Assembly (NCBI RefSeq): GCF_020085105.1
Contig: NC_058043.1
Span: 3,110,001 to 3,174,000 of the forward strand
DNA length: 64,000 bases
Source of the DNA: Siniperca chuatsi
Taxonomy: Eukaryota > Chordata > Actinopteri > Centrarchiformes > Sinipercidae
Direction: 5' to 3'
In this document: piece after piece, positions 10,821 through 21,759 of the stretch
Layout of the letters: each line of letters begins with the position of its first letter
Position numbering within the stretch: position 1 is the stretch's first letter
Program-made: the position numbers and the translations under genes
The notes under the pieces: generated by a model
Database searches by the model: none
What the model was told of the DNA's origin: nothing
What the model saw: the letters and a program-made list of their open reading frames with translations, nothing else

Positions 10821-11667
10821 GTGTAAGGGGATGGATTCTCCACAAGATACATGTAAACATCGCCAGTGGAGCTCTGGCAGGGACTCCGCCATTTTTAGTG
10901 ATTAAAATACCGCGGCGGGTTCTGTATATGGATCGCAAGTGCCCAAAACGTGCAGTTTGTTAACATATATTTGTTTTTCTTGTGATCTAAATATTCCTGG
11001 TTTGAAAGAGATGGAAAATTGACAGGTCTGTGCTGCCGTTCTGTGGAGTGTGTCCACTGTGTCCACTGCCGCCATGCTGGTATGATGTTTTGCCCTCAGT
11101 CACGTGACTGAAAACTATGAATTGCCAAAGTGAGTACATATTATTTCTGTATTATTCTGTGTATAAAGAGACAATATATTGATTTGTACAGTTGATTCTC
11201 AGACTTCAAGTTCTCGACTCTAGAATTAAAATAACAATAATGTTATAAAAGTTTCTTAACGTGGTTTGAACTTTCCTCCTCCTCATTGCTATCAAAATGT
11301 AAATTGCTTCGCTCTGTTGAAGTGTCCCAGTAAGCCATGGTAGTGAGCCAGCATGAACAGTGCCAGGACCCTGAAACTAAAGCAGCTAAATGGAATTCAA
11401 CCATCATTAATTTTATTATTTACACCTGTGCTTTTCCAACTGCAGCATGTCAAAATGTCTTCTGTGAAAAAGGCCTATTGCAGTTTTTACACTTCAGTGA
11501 AGCTCTGCTCTGAGAACAAACGCAGAATTACAAGGACCTCGACTAGGGGTGACTGTGTCATCCCCTCAAGATCTACAAATTTTGCTGTCGGCTTTTTCCA
11601 TTAAAGCCACAATAAAATGGAACTCCATCCCATCCCATATCATATCATATCATCATATCAACATTCT

Positions 11668-11940
11668 TTAGGATCCTCTTCGCTGCACAGGCAGCTGCTG
11701 CAGATGCCAAGAAAGCAAGGAGCACTGTCCTCCTCCACGGCATCCAGCTGCTGCTGTGTATGCTTTTCATCTTATGATAGACGGTATGACATAGTTGTTC
11801 CCAAAAAGGGTACTGGCAATTCACTGTCGCGATATTTGTTCAGGTTCTGCCTCGACTCATCAGTCCAGTTCTTTATGGGCTATGAGACAAGACATTCAGG
11901 AAGTACCTGAAAAGATATCTGTTCTGTACAACTAGTGTTG
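11668..11940 (+). pseudogene. Decayed or131-2-like receptor fragment (TM5 end to C-terminus)
   Basis: The translation gives FRILFAAQAAAADAKKARST then VLLHGIQLLLCML, matching TM5-TM6 of the intact receptors, and then a stop (TGA). After a degraded stretch, VQVLPRLISPVLYGL appears, then a TGA where the intact genes have the Arg codon CGA, then DKTFRKYLKRYLFC, matching TM7 and the tail. The TM6-TM7 loop is scrambled and TM1-TM4 are not found upstream. It is a 3' remnant of a seventh receptor gene, in the same orientation as its neighbours. Confidence 0.85.
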
Positions 11941-12400
11941 CGCATCCCGTCCAATGGGAATCCAGTGTTTGGATTCAACTGAGATCTCGCGTTGGCTTCA
12001 AGCAAGATTTCGTCTCAATATTACATCTAGGTGTGAATTAACAGCTGTGTCGGCTTGGAGCCTTTCTACTGTCTGTTCTTTGTTTCTCAGTCAAGTTTCT
12101 TCGTGAAGGCTTTGGCCTTTCCAGGTAGGCCTGTCTTTTGTCCCTCACACGTGGTGAGGCTGGTCGAGGCCCAACAGTAATTAACACCTCGTGTCTAGTT
12201 TGTTTAATCCGTACTCAACCAAAAAATTTAAAAAAGACAATTAATTTTTTTATTCATCCGTCCAACACTCCAGTTATAGCACAGGTTGCCAGATGTGGTA
12301 AGTGAGCACAGGTTTTAGCATACGTCTCTGTACAAGAAACCAAATGACGTATTTCCTAAAATGTGAAAGTATTCCTTTGAAACGCACACATCCCAACATG

Positions 12401-12401
<1 letters not shown>

Positions 12402-12452
<51 letters not shown>
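12402..12452. repeat. (CA)n microsatellite
   Basis: An uninterrupted CA dinucleotide run of about 25 units. Confidence 0.97.
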
Positions 12453-12454
<2 letters not shown>

Positions 12455-12493
12455 ATGAGCCAGCATAATCCTATCCAAACATATCTTCCATCA

Positions 12494-12557
12494 ACATATA
12501 TAAGATCAGTGTTGCATCAACACCCACAGCAGACTGGTCTATGAGACGTTCTGCTGG
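12494..12557 (+). promoter_or_regulatory. Candidate promoter and untranslated first exon of OR-C
   Basis: A TATA box CATATATAAGATC lies at about 12495-12507. About 25-30 bases on, a short exon-like stretch ends at CTGCTGG|GTAGGT (12557/12558). The partner acceptor would be TTATTTCAG just before ATG 13559. The layout matches the TATA-plus-short-exon arrangement upstream of OR-F. Inferred from signals only. Confidence 0.42.
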
Positions 12558-12894
12558 GTAGGTACAGTCTTGTCTTGCGTACTGCTTTTATTGCATTGGA
12601 CTGATACTGTATGGATTGCAAATTACTGTGTTGTGTATATCATTATGTTATATTTCTGTATGTAATATGTTTTATGTATCATTTTTTTTCTGCGATTTAG
12701 ATTTATTATTGACAAATATTGCTGCTTCTGTCACTCTGGGTGCAAATTACACTTAAATACACTAAATGGGTTTTGTTTTGACAGATAATGAAGCAATAAA
12801 ATGTAGATTTTTCTAAAAAGGAAACCAATTAGTTGTTCATTTTAAGAGACCTGTCTTATTTTCTCTTTTGCATATTTACTATTGCTCTTTAGCA

Positions 12895-12985
12895 AAAGTG
12901 TTTCTTATCCGATTACTCGATTAATTGATGGAATAATCGGTAGAATACTCGATTAGTAAAATAATCGATCGCTGCAGCCCTAATA
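12895..12985. mobile_element. Fragment of a short TIR element (ends ...CTGCAGCCCTA)
   Basis: The run GATTACTCGATTAATTGATG, AATCGGTAGAATACTCGATT and AATAATCGATCGCTGCAGCC is one end of a fish non-autonomous DNA transposon with repeated ATCGATT words. The other end is missing. Confidence 0.55.
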
Positions 12986-13558
12986 TAAGACATTATGGGG
13001 ATATGTGAAAAGGGACATGCTGATAAGCTATCTGAAGCTTGAGAATAGGGGCCCAGACACTAAGCAGATAGTAAAAATATATTATAAATGCTAACATGTT
13101 GAATGTTGAAAGAGTGCATGTATTATACAGTAACATTTACAACCTACAAAACACCTAAGACTAACCAAAGACCCAAAGAAACTAAAAACTAAGAAAACAA
13201 CCTAAACCTAAAAAACTACTAGGATAAATTTTCTGTTATATTCAGTAATATGCGACACAATACAGCGGTTGGTAGTGGTTCCTCTAAGGGGATTGTGCTC
13301 AGCTATTATCTCAGACAAAGCAAACACTGAGTCCAGCTGTACCATGTGCTCTGAAATAGCTTCTAAACTTTCAGAAGAACTTGAACAGTTTGCGACGTAG
13401 CCTGAACATACTCCACAAAGATTGATTTATGAGTTTTCCTTATTTTATTTTTATCTTTTATTGTCATGAATTCTTTTTAAACTTGACACTTTGGAGGGCA
13501 CTCTATAATCCAGAAGATGATCTATGCTTATTTCAGACAGGATTTAGCCATTTTAGAA

Positions 13559-15179
13559 ATGAACTTTTCATCTGTCAACGGCACTTCAGCTGTAACCAGG
13601 AATGATCGGGACACCTTCGCCACAGCTGTGACCAAGAATGTGATTGTCACAGCCCTCTGCATCTCCATTAACTACATCAATGGTACTCTGGTCCACACTT
13701 TCAGAAAGCACCAGGTGTGAAATTTGCCTTTGACAGTATATTATGTGCAAGTAGAAAATGGGAATTGGGAATTCAAAATGCTAAATCTCTCTGCCTTTCT
13801 CTTCAAATCCTCTTCTTTCCCACTCAGCTTTGGGCAAACAGGTGTTACATTTTGAAAATTGAAATTCATGTGCTGTACATTGTTTCACAGCTTTAACAAA
13901 TGAGTTTTTTATTTTTAAATAAATTAGATAAGCTAGACAGGAGTAAATGATGCGCCTTGCCCTATTTAAATATCTGGGATAATATCAGGTTGTAAAAGAA
14001 TTAACCTGAAGTTAAAGATTAGCATAATCAAGGAAATATTAGATATTATTAATCTGATTTGGGTCCCTGCTTCAAATGTTTATATGTTCTCTATTTTTAT
14101 TTATCATTCAGTCATATTCATTATAACCATGTCTTTAAATACTTATCATATAGGCTAGACATTACCAAATTTCCCTTGCTGTTATTTACAGAAAACATCC
14201 ACCTCTGAAAGGCAAGGTAGCATTCATTTATTGGTAAATATGCTATAATCATTAGCTAGTAATTCAAATATTTTGAAGTTATTGTGACTTGTTGCTTTGC
14301 TGAAACAAAAAACAGCTTTAAAAGAACATAAAAGTAGCAAAATACAAGTTTGACAAAGTACAGTCCATTTACCATCTACAATACTAATACTACTGTATCA
14401 AAACTAATTATATCCTCAAGATCTTCAATTCAAACCCTCGTTACATTCTGTTCATCCACCTGGTGATAAATGACATGACGCAGCTGGTCCTGACAACTCT
14501 TCTCCACATCATCAGCTACACCCTTCACACAATCAGTGTACCCTTCTGCCTCATCCTGCTGATCATTACCATCCTCACCACCCTCAACACCCCACTAAAC
14601 TTGGCTGGCATGGCAGTCGAGTGCTACATCGCCATCTGCTTCCCCCTCCGTCATGGACAGATCTGTACCGTCAAGAAAACCTTTATCCTGATTGGTTTGA
14701 TCTGGGTTGCGAGCACATTCTCTATCCTACCAGATGTCTTCATCCTCCTGGCCATGGAGCCGCTGCAGTTTTTTTACTCTAAAGTTTTATGTGCCAGAGA
14801 TTACGTGTTCAGGAGCCCTTACGGCCTGAGGAAGAGGGATGCTTCACACATTGTCTGTCTTGTCCTGGTTTGGCTCACACTCCTCTACACTTACTTCAGG
14901 ATTCTGTTTAGTGCCAAGAAAGCAACGGTAGACATTAAAAAAGCCAGAAACACTATTCTCCTGCATGGTTTTCAGTTGCTGTTATGTATGCTTACTTATG
15001 TGAGCCACCTTTTTGAACAAGGTCTGCTCTACTTATTGCCCAAACAGGTCCTGGCCATACACTTTGCCTCCTATATCACTGTCCAGATCCTGCCGCGGTT
15101 TATTAGTCCCATTGTCTACGGACTGCGAGACCAGACCTTCAGGACATATGTGAGAAGGCACCTGCTTTGTAAAATATAA
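13559..15179 (+). CDS. Odorant receptor 131-2-like GPCR, gene C (2 coding exons)
   Basis: Coding exons are 13559-13714 and 14421-15179, joined in phase 0 after FRKHQ, giving about 304 residues. ATG 13559 (MNFSSVNGTS) follows the acceptor TTATTTCAG; an ATG at 13517 lies upstream of that acceptor and is less likely. The second-exon acceptor is CTCAAG with a poor pyrimidine tract, but the reading frame ([20 protein letters not shown]) fixes it. Landmarks are NSS/NGT-type glycosylation sites, TM3 end MAVECYIAIC (Cys for the usual Arg), TM6 start [15 protein letters not shown]7 SPIVYGLRDQTFR and a short tail ending in LLCKI. AATAAA signals lie about 20-30 bases after the stop. It is clearly diverged from OR-A/B but closest to them. 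Confidence 0.9.
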
Positions 15180-15630
15180 GGTTACTAATATTACTACAAA
15201 TAAATTCCAATAAATACTATAGCTCAAATTTTAAGTGAATATTTTCTCATTTTTCAGGTTTCTTCTCAAAAATGGTCACTGATATTAGTCCAAAAAAATC
15301 TAAGATACATTTTGTATAAAATATTTTGTATGCTGTAAAACCATCAGGACAGCAACTATGGTAAGCAGAGGTTGATTCACTGCAATTTTATGACAAGGTA
15401 TGCAATTACTTAATCAAAAGCTTCAAATCAGTTAATAAATAAAACACTATGAATAAAAAAGACTTAATACACAAGCATGGCTCATATGTAAACAAAACAA
15501 AACAACAACTTTAAATTTGTATGCACTCCCCTAGAAGACAAAGTAAAGGATTGACATTGTGATGGGGCTGAAATATGAATTTCTGCTGATAATTACGTGT
15601 GATAATGCAGAGCCTGTTTGTATCGTCTTG

Positions 15631-15632
<2 letters not shown>

Positions 15633-15692
<60 letters not shown>
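15633..15692. repeat. (CA)n microsatellite
   Basis: An uninterrupted CA run of about 30 units. Confidence 0.97.
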
Positions 15693-15693
<1 letters not shown>

Positions 15694-16494
15694 CAGTGTA
15701 ACTTCAGAGGCCACGGAGGAGAGAATGAAACTTTAGGTTATATTTTACTCGGGTTGACAACAGCAGCTCGGTGTCATAAGTGCCACAAAGCGTAACAGTC
15801 AGAAAGACAGTACAAGCAATTTATCAAACACCTGTTGAACAAGCAGAACATTAACTTGCACAAATGTGACGTGTTCGACTGTTTTACTTGCAGTCAACTC
15901 CCAGTCAGCTACATGAGGCTGAGATCAGGAGGGTGAATGATGCCGCGGGGCTTTAAACCAGTTTACTGCAGCCTCTCTAAACGGTGGAGTCCAAGGGCTT
16001 TAGTTCACCACTAATCAGCCCAACCGAATGTAAAGTTATCCTGATGGGTTTTGTAGCCTATACATGCTCGTCAATAAGGAGATACGGTCTAAAAATATAG
16101 CCTTTATTATCTTCACATTTTTACATTTGTAAGATTAATATTATCTTATCTGAAATTCCGTATCTCTGTATCTCTAATCCTGATTACTTTGGTGAAATGT
16201 CTCAACAGCTGTTGGATGGATTGCCATGGTAGACAATCCTCCTCCCCACAAGATTCATTGTAATAACTTTGTGATAATTTTGACTTTTCGTCTAGCACCC
16301 CGATCAAGTCCAAGGTTCAGTTTGTCCAACACGAAATCCCTGCAAACTAAGATAATAGCATGTTAATATTTCTATTGTGTTTTTGTCTGTTTTGCTGCCA
16401 AATTGCGAAATAAATGATTTGATATCGTGTTACAGCCTGTTCCATGTTACGTCCAATGCACATTAGCCTAGCTACATCTTGATCTCCACATAAT

Positions 16495-16845
16495 TTGAGT
16501 CAATTAATCGATTAGTCGATCAATTGAAAGATAATTTATGAATTATTTAAGTGATTTATCAAAGTCATTTAGCAAAGATGCCAAACACTTACTGATTCCA
16601 GCCTCTCAGATGTGTTTGCTGCTTTTCTCAGTTTTATATCAGTGTAAACTGAATATCTTCGGGTTTTTTGACTGTCGGTTAGACAAAACAAGCAATCTGA
16701 AGACGTCACTTTGGACTCTGGGAAATTTTTATGTGCATTTTTCACCATGTTCTGACATACAGGCTAAATTATGAATTGATAAGTCTAAAGAAAAAAAACT
16801 AACTGACAGATAATTGATGGTGAAAATAATCGTAAATGGCAGCCT
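16495..16845. mobile_element. Non-autonomous hAT-like TIR element (ATTAATCGATTAG family)
   Basis: The ends are rich in CAATTAATCGATTAGTCGAT and GAAAATAATCGTAAATGGCA. The interior has the family phrases TTTGCTGCTTTTCTCAG, AACTGAATATCTTCGGGTTT, AGACAAAACAAGCAATCTGA and CTTTGGACTCTGGGAAA. Related copies lie at 17058, 19616, 20443, 24880, 27005, 28685 and 35095. No transposase is present. The hAT assignment rests on general resemblance and on the terminal GCTGCAAC/GTTGCAGC words. Confidence 0.7.
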
Positions 16846-17057
16846 TTAATGTAATTATTTTATAAAGACACTCAAAAGGACACAGTTCTCTTGCACTGCA
16901 CTCCAGGGAGTTGGTGAAATTACATTTATTTGTCATTATCATTAAGTAAGTAATTATTAACTTTCCATCCATAGTAGAGGCATCAGGCTCACCATGCACA
17001 CCGACCTGATCAATCTATGTCACAGCCTTATACGGCTGCATGCATCACATTCCTGTA

Positions 17058-17392
17058 TAGCTGCAACAATTATTATCTACAGAAAATTAATCAGCAACTA
17101 CTTTGATAATCGATTAATTGTTTAATTTTTCAAGCAAAAATGCCAAACATTATCTATATTCAGCTTCTTAAATGTGAGGATTTGCTGCATTTCTTTGTCT
17201 TATGTGATAGTTAACTGAATATCTTTAGATACTCACAGCATGAGACATGTGATGATGTCACCTTGGACTGTGGGAAACATTTTTCATCATTTCCAGATAA
17301 AAAAAAATTTTTTTTTGACCAAATGATTAAAATCAATTAAAAAAAATCTTCAGATTAATCAATAATGAAAATAATAGCTGCAGCCGTACATT
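17058..17392. mobile_element. Non-autonomous hAT-like TIR element, second copy
   Basis: It begins TAGCTGCAACAATTATTATC and ends GAAAATAATAGCTGCAGCCG, with the family interior (GAGGATTTGCTGCATTTCTT, CACCTTGGACTGTGGGAAAC). It is oriented as the copy at 16495, diverged and without coding capacity. Confidence 0.75.
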
Positions 17393-19420
17393 CCTGAATA
17401 CATATGAGGAAACCGCCCTAATGTAAGGAAACAAAAAATCAATGGTGTGAAAGTGTGAATAAAAGAAAAGGATGAAAAACGATGCTTTGACCTCACCGTC
17501 ATCATCATCATCATGTTTTTCCTCTTCTCTGATAAACACTGAGGAGGAGGAGGATGACAAGAAAATCAATGAAGTCCTGTTTCAAAGTGTTTATAAAGGC
17601 TCATCTGTCAAGCTGTCTGCCTTCCGTGTGTCTGACCCGGACTCAGGTAGGTGGAACAGGACGGAGATGGTGGTGAGGCAGCTCCAGACTAAAGTCTTTC
17701 AACTTTAACTTTAGCTATATTACAATGTGAGTTTGTTCGCATGTTGGCAGTTATTCCATCCAAATATTTACATTTTAAATTGAGATTTGAATAATTTAGA
17801 TATATTATATTTTCAAAATGTAACTGAAACTCTTTGTATTAGTAGATGCTCTTACATTTGGAGGAAAATACATGATAATGATTTTGCCTGATAGTGATTT
17901 GAGTAAAGTTGCCGGCCCGAGTTTATCCCAAGGCACAGTGGGGCTGCTAAGAATGCTGTATTGTTGTGTTTACAGTACATTTAAGGTAAAGCTCAGTTTT
18001 ACACATTGTGATCATTTGTGATTAATTTGCATGTGTTTTGTTCTGAAAAATACAGACAGACGTTTCAGCAGCTGACTGAGCTTTGCAAAAGTTGAATTGG
18101 TTTAATAATAATATACCGCTACAGATAAATAGTGCTATTAAGTACAAAATTGAAAGCCTTTATGCACCAGCCTTTGTTAATACAAATGAAATAACCAATA
18201 GATGTTTACCATCATGTACTGTAGGGGTTGACTGCTCATGTCAGACAGGTAGTGAGGGAGAGAAAAAAGATCAGGCTGACGGTGAAAAGGCAATAACGGC
18301 AGAACGCTGCACGGAAATGAGGTTTTTGTTAACACCTGAGCAAAGTATTTAGGAAATGTTCTGATCTATTTTAACACACGAGGTGAACTTCAGTGTCTAG
18401 ATTCAAATACAATCTGAGAATAAAATCTCCGATTTACAGCCATGAGGCGGTAGAACTGGATAACAGCATTTTTTTAAAGGTAAAATCATGTTAATTTTCT
18501 GAAGTATGTGATTTTCTGTAAAAACTAAAAAGGCCAAAATAAAACACAAAATTAGGGGTTATTTTAGATGCTTTTGAGTTCTCAAATATGTGGTCAGAAT
18601 AGTGTGCATGCATCATAGAAGTGCTGTATTATTACAATGAATTTATGAATTTTGATTGACTGTAAATAGATTTATTAAATTGATTATATTATGCAGTTTT
18701 AGGGTATTTCCTTAATACATATGCCTGTATCGTAAACGCTCTCTCTCTTTCTGTCTCTAAGCTCTTAGTGAAATATGAGCTCATCAGTGGGTCCCGGAGG
18801 CAACATGACACTTCCCTATCAGGTCTGGTGAAGCGATTGCCTTGCTACCACATGTTTGAAATTAATCTCTTTTTGACTGGCTTGTACTTTTGAAATCGCT
18901 GATTTTGATGTGAAAAACAATTTCTAGGTCACTATTTCGGTCATCATTGCAACTATCAAAAGTCTTCTAATCAAATGAAATGTTTCACCATGATTTTCTT
19001 AACTGTTTTTAAATAAAATTGTGAAAATAATCCCTGCAGTTGCCAAACTTTATGGCTCTAACATTGAATCAATGTCTAATCACAGCCCCTTCACATGAAG
19101 CGTTGACCTCACAACATGACTAAATTATAGCCGTGACCAAATATTAAGCCTCAAAGAGAAGTCCCTTTGTCCTGTTCCAGATTACTGTCAGGTACATGTT
19201 CTATCTCCTGATTCACAATGCGATGATAGACAGATGATAGAAGTGTTGTTTGCTTGAAAATGAACCTGCAGTAAACGTCTTTCTGAACTGTCTCATGTAC
19301 TTTCAAACAAGGTCACGGTGGGCAGCTGATAGAAACACAGAGATGGAATCAAAATAAATGACGATTCACTGTATTTGAAAGCAATTTATATTTCTTTCTC
19401 TTTGGCTCCCTCTATTTGCT
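17393..19420. other. Intergenic between repeats and OR-D; one exon-like stretch
   Basis: An open frame at 17472-17708 includes an acidic EEEEDDKK stretch followed by VLFQSVYKGSSVKLSAFRV and SDPDSG, directly before a donor-like ACTCAG|GTAGGT at about 17646. I do not recognise it; it may be a chance frame or a stray exon remnant. The rest is AT-rich with no credible exon until OR-D. Confidence 0.3.
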
Positions 19421-19430
19421 GGATCAGTTC

Positions 19431-19548
19431 ATGCTCGTCAGAGATACCTTCACCACGGCATTTGTGAAGAACCTGATTGTGGTTCTGGTCTGGCTCATCC
19501 TCAGTTACATCAATGGCACCTTGGTTGCAACCTTTTTTAGACACCAGG

Positions 19549-19602
<54 letters not shown>

Positions 19603-21739
19603 ACACCTTAGTGCTGAACCGATTAATCGATTAGTCGATTAGTAAATCGGCAGAAGATTAACCAACAATTTTGATAATCAATTAATCATTTCAGTCATTT
19701 ATAAAGCTCAAACATTCGCTTGTTCCTGCATCTTAAATATAAGTATTTGCTGCTTTTCTCTGGTTTATATCCTTGTAACTCTTTTCAATGTATATATCCT
19801 GGGACTGTTGGCTGGACAAAGCAATTTGAAGATGTCACCACGGGCTCTGGGAAAATGTGATGGGCATTTTTCAGTATTTTCTGACACTTTACAGACAGAA
19901 AAAAAAAAAAAAAAAACATTTAAATTAAATTAGTTGCAGCCAGGTGGCCCAGTAGATACACCTGCAGTCACTCAGCTTATTCACACTAAGCTAAAACAGA
20001 AGTGGAGTTATGAAAACACGGGGATAAAAGACAACAGAAGTACAGTTTGTTTCAGGATTGACCTTGTAATCCCTTATGAACCTTCACGTAGTCTGAGATC
20101 TTCGGGCAGGGGTCTCCTGTCTGTTCCTGAGTCCAGGATGGAAACTAAGGGGGACAGAGCTTTTGCCATCAGGGCCCCGAGGCTCTGGAACAACCTGCCT
20201 GAAGACATCAGGCTGTCTGAGTCAGTGTCTTTTTTTAAGTCTCGTCTCAAAACACATTTTTATCTGAAAGCAGATCCTGATTTTACCTGAACTGGCTGTT
20301 TATTTTATTGCTTTTGTGTATATTATGTGTTTTATTTCTTGTGGTATTTTATTTCTCTTGTTGTGAAGCACTTTGTACTTTGTTCTGATAAGTGCTCTAT
20401 AAATAAAGTTTTATATCATTATTATTATTATTATTATTATTATTAATCTGCCACTGATTTCATAATCAATTATGGCATTTTTCAAGCAAAAGGGCTTCTT
20501 AAGTGTGATATGCTTGTTTTTCTTTATCTTACATTATAGTAGTCTGAATATATTTGGGTTATTCAGACAAAACAAGTCATTTGAAGATATCACCTCGGAC
20601 TCCTTGGACTCGAAATAGCAATGGGAATTTTCTAAAGTTTTATGGACCAAACGATTAATCAAGAAAATCATTGGCAGATTAACTCTTAATGAAAATAATT
20701 AGACAATAATTGCAGTCATAGTTTATTTAATCAAACATTTGTTAATCTCGCTTCATAGATTCATCCAGTTTTCTCCCTTCTTTGCTCCAGGACTCACTAA
20801 CAACACCAATCCGCTGACTCAGCTCTCCTTTTTTTTTTTTACCTCTTTCCTTCTTAAACCCTGAACTGTTGTCGTATCCAACTAACTGTATCACTACATT
20901 TTCACTCTTTTGTCTTCCTCCAGATTTTTTACGAAGACCCTCGTTACATCCTCTTCATCCACATGGTGATCAACGATGCCATCCAGCTGACCGTCACAAT
21001 CACACTTTTTGTCCTCAGCTACATCTTCTACAAGATTAACGTGTCCTTCTGCTGCTTCTTTATCCTGGTGGCAGTCTTCACCACCAGAAACACCCCCGTC
21101 AACTTAGCTAGCATGGCCATAGAGCGCTACATTGCCATTTGCGAGCCTTTACGCCACCCCCAGATCTGCACAGTGCGAAGGACTTACGTTGTCATCGGGT
21201 TGATTTGGTTTATATGCGTGGCTCCGGATATTACAGATCTATTTGTGACGCTAGCAACTGAGTCCCTGAGCTTCTTTCATGAGTCTGTGTTCTGCTTGCG
21301 CCAGAACGTGTTCAAAGACCCGATCCTGGCATACAAAAGACAAGCCTTTGATATCATCTACTTCTCCTGTGTGTTTCTGATTCTGGTCTTCACCTACTTG
21401 AGGATCCTGTGTGCAGCCAGGGCCCTCTCCACAGAGAAGATGTCAGCCCAGAGAGCCAAGAACACCATCCTGCTCCACGGGGTCCAGCTGGCCATGTGCA
21501 TGCTCTCCTACATCTCCCCCAGTGTGGAGGTTGTTCTGCATCTAATCTTCCCCGGCCAAATCCTAGAAATCAGATTTGCAAACTACCTGATCGTCTACAT
21601 CCTGCCCCGGTTCCTGAGCCCAATAATCTACGGTGTCAGAGACAAAAAGTTCAGGAAGTACCTCAAGATTTACTTTCTGAGCCACAGGTGCAAGGTCAAA
21701 CTGCAGACAGTGGCCCCCCTGGACGAAAATAACATGTAA
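19431..21739 (+). CDS. Odorant receptor 131-2-like GPCR, gene D (2 coding exons)
   Basis: Coding exons are 19431-19547 and 20924-21739, with a phase-0 intron after FFRHQ, giving about 310 residues. The second exon starts IFYEDPRYILFIHMVINDAI. It keeps the canonical ERY in MAIERYIAIC, then the TM6 start [12 protein letters not shown] and TM7 [17 protein letters not shown]. The chosen ATG gives only three residues before the conserved RDTF and no N-glycosylation site, unlike its paralogues. The acceptor CTGGATCAG ends 3 bases before that ATG, so a coding or untranslated upstream exon is likely and the true N-terminus is uncertain. The base composition of exon 2 is more GC-rich than in OR-A/B. 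A polyadenylation signal (21753) lies only 14 bases after the stop. The intron is filled with repeats. Confidence 0.88.
19553..19599. repeat. (CA)n microsatellite starting 5 bases after the OR-D exon 1 donor
   Basis: A CA run of about 23 units that starts almost at the splice donor (CACCAG|GTACCCACACA). Confidence 0.97.
19616..19940. mobile_element. Non-autonomous hAT-like TIR element, copy in OR-D intron
   Basis: It starts CCGATTAATCGATTAGTCG and ends TTAAATTAGTTGCAGCC, with the family interior (TATTTGCTGCTTTTCTCTGG, CACCACGGGCTCTGGGAAAA) and an internal A18 run. It has no coding capacity. Confidence 0.72.
19941..20446 (+). mobile_element. L2-type LINE 3' end in OR-D intron
   Basis: The frame at 19934-20290 carries the C-terminal RT-tail signature of L2 elements: [20 protein letters not shown], then AIRAPRLWNNLPEDIRLSES and FKSRLKTHF. 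It is followed by the L2 3' untranslated tail GTGAAGCACTTTG … AAGTGCTCTATAAATAAA and a terminal (ATT)n. The element is 5'-truncated, as is usual for LINE insertions, and lies between two pieces of the hAT-like repeat. The same tail, inverted, ends fragment C at 32930. Confidence 0.88.
20443..20722. mobile_element. Non-autonomous hAT-like TIR element, partial copy in OR-D intron
   Basis: It contains TTTTTCAAGCAAAAGGGCTT, GACAAAACAAGTCATTTGAA and GGACCAAACGATTAATCAAG, ending AATAATTGCAGTCAT. It lacks the first ~70 bases of the family. It may be the rest of a copy split by the L2 tail or an independent partial copy. Confidence 0.6.
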
Positions 21740-21759
21740 CAGAGAGGGTTTGAATAAAG

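Noticed and set aside
12302-15795. Proteins with long Thr-His or Cys-Val repeats
   Set aside because: These are simply translations of the (CA)n tracts; the same holds for the open frames at 19386-19634, 23023-23241 and 59137-59453.
21409-21732. Second open frame overlapping OR-D exon 2
   Set aside because: It is a GC-rich shadow frame of the receptor exon without family resemblance. The same applies to frames over OR-E (25826-26217, 27573-27938), OR-F (36023-36382, 36603-36981) and the kcns1 pore exon (55203-55739, 55364-55615).
20963-21739. OR-D as a single-exon gene starting at the internal ATG 20963
   Set aside because: That would lack TM1 and the conserved PRYILFIH block, which are present in frame upstream after a clean CCTCCAG acceptor.
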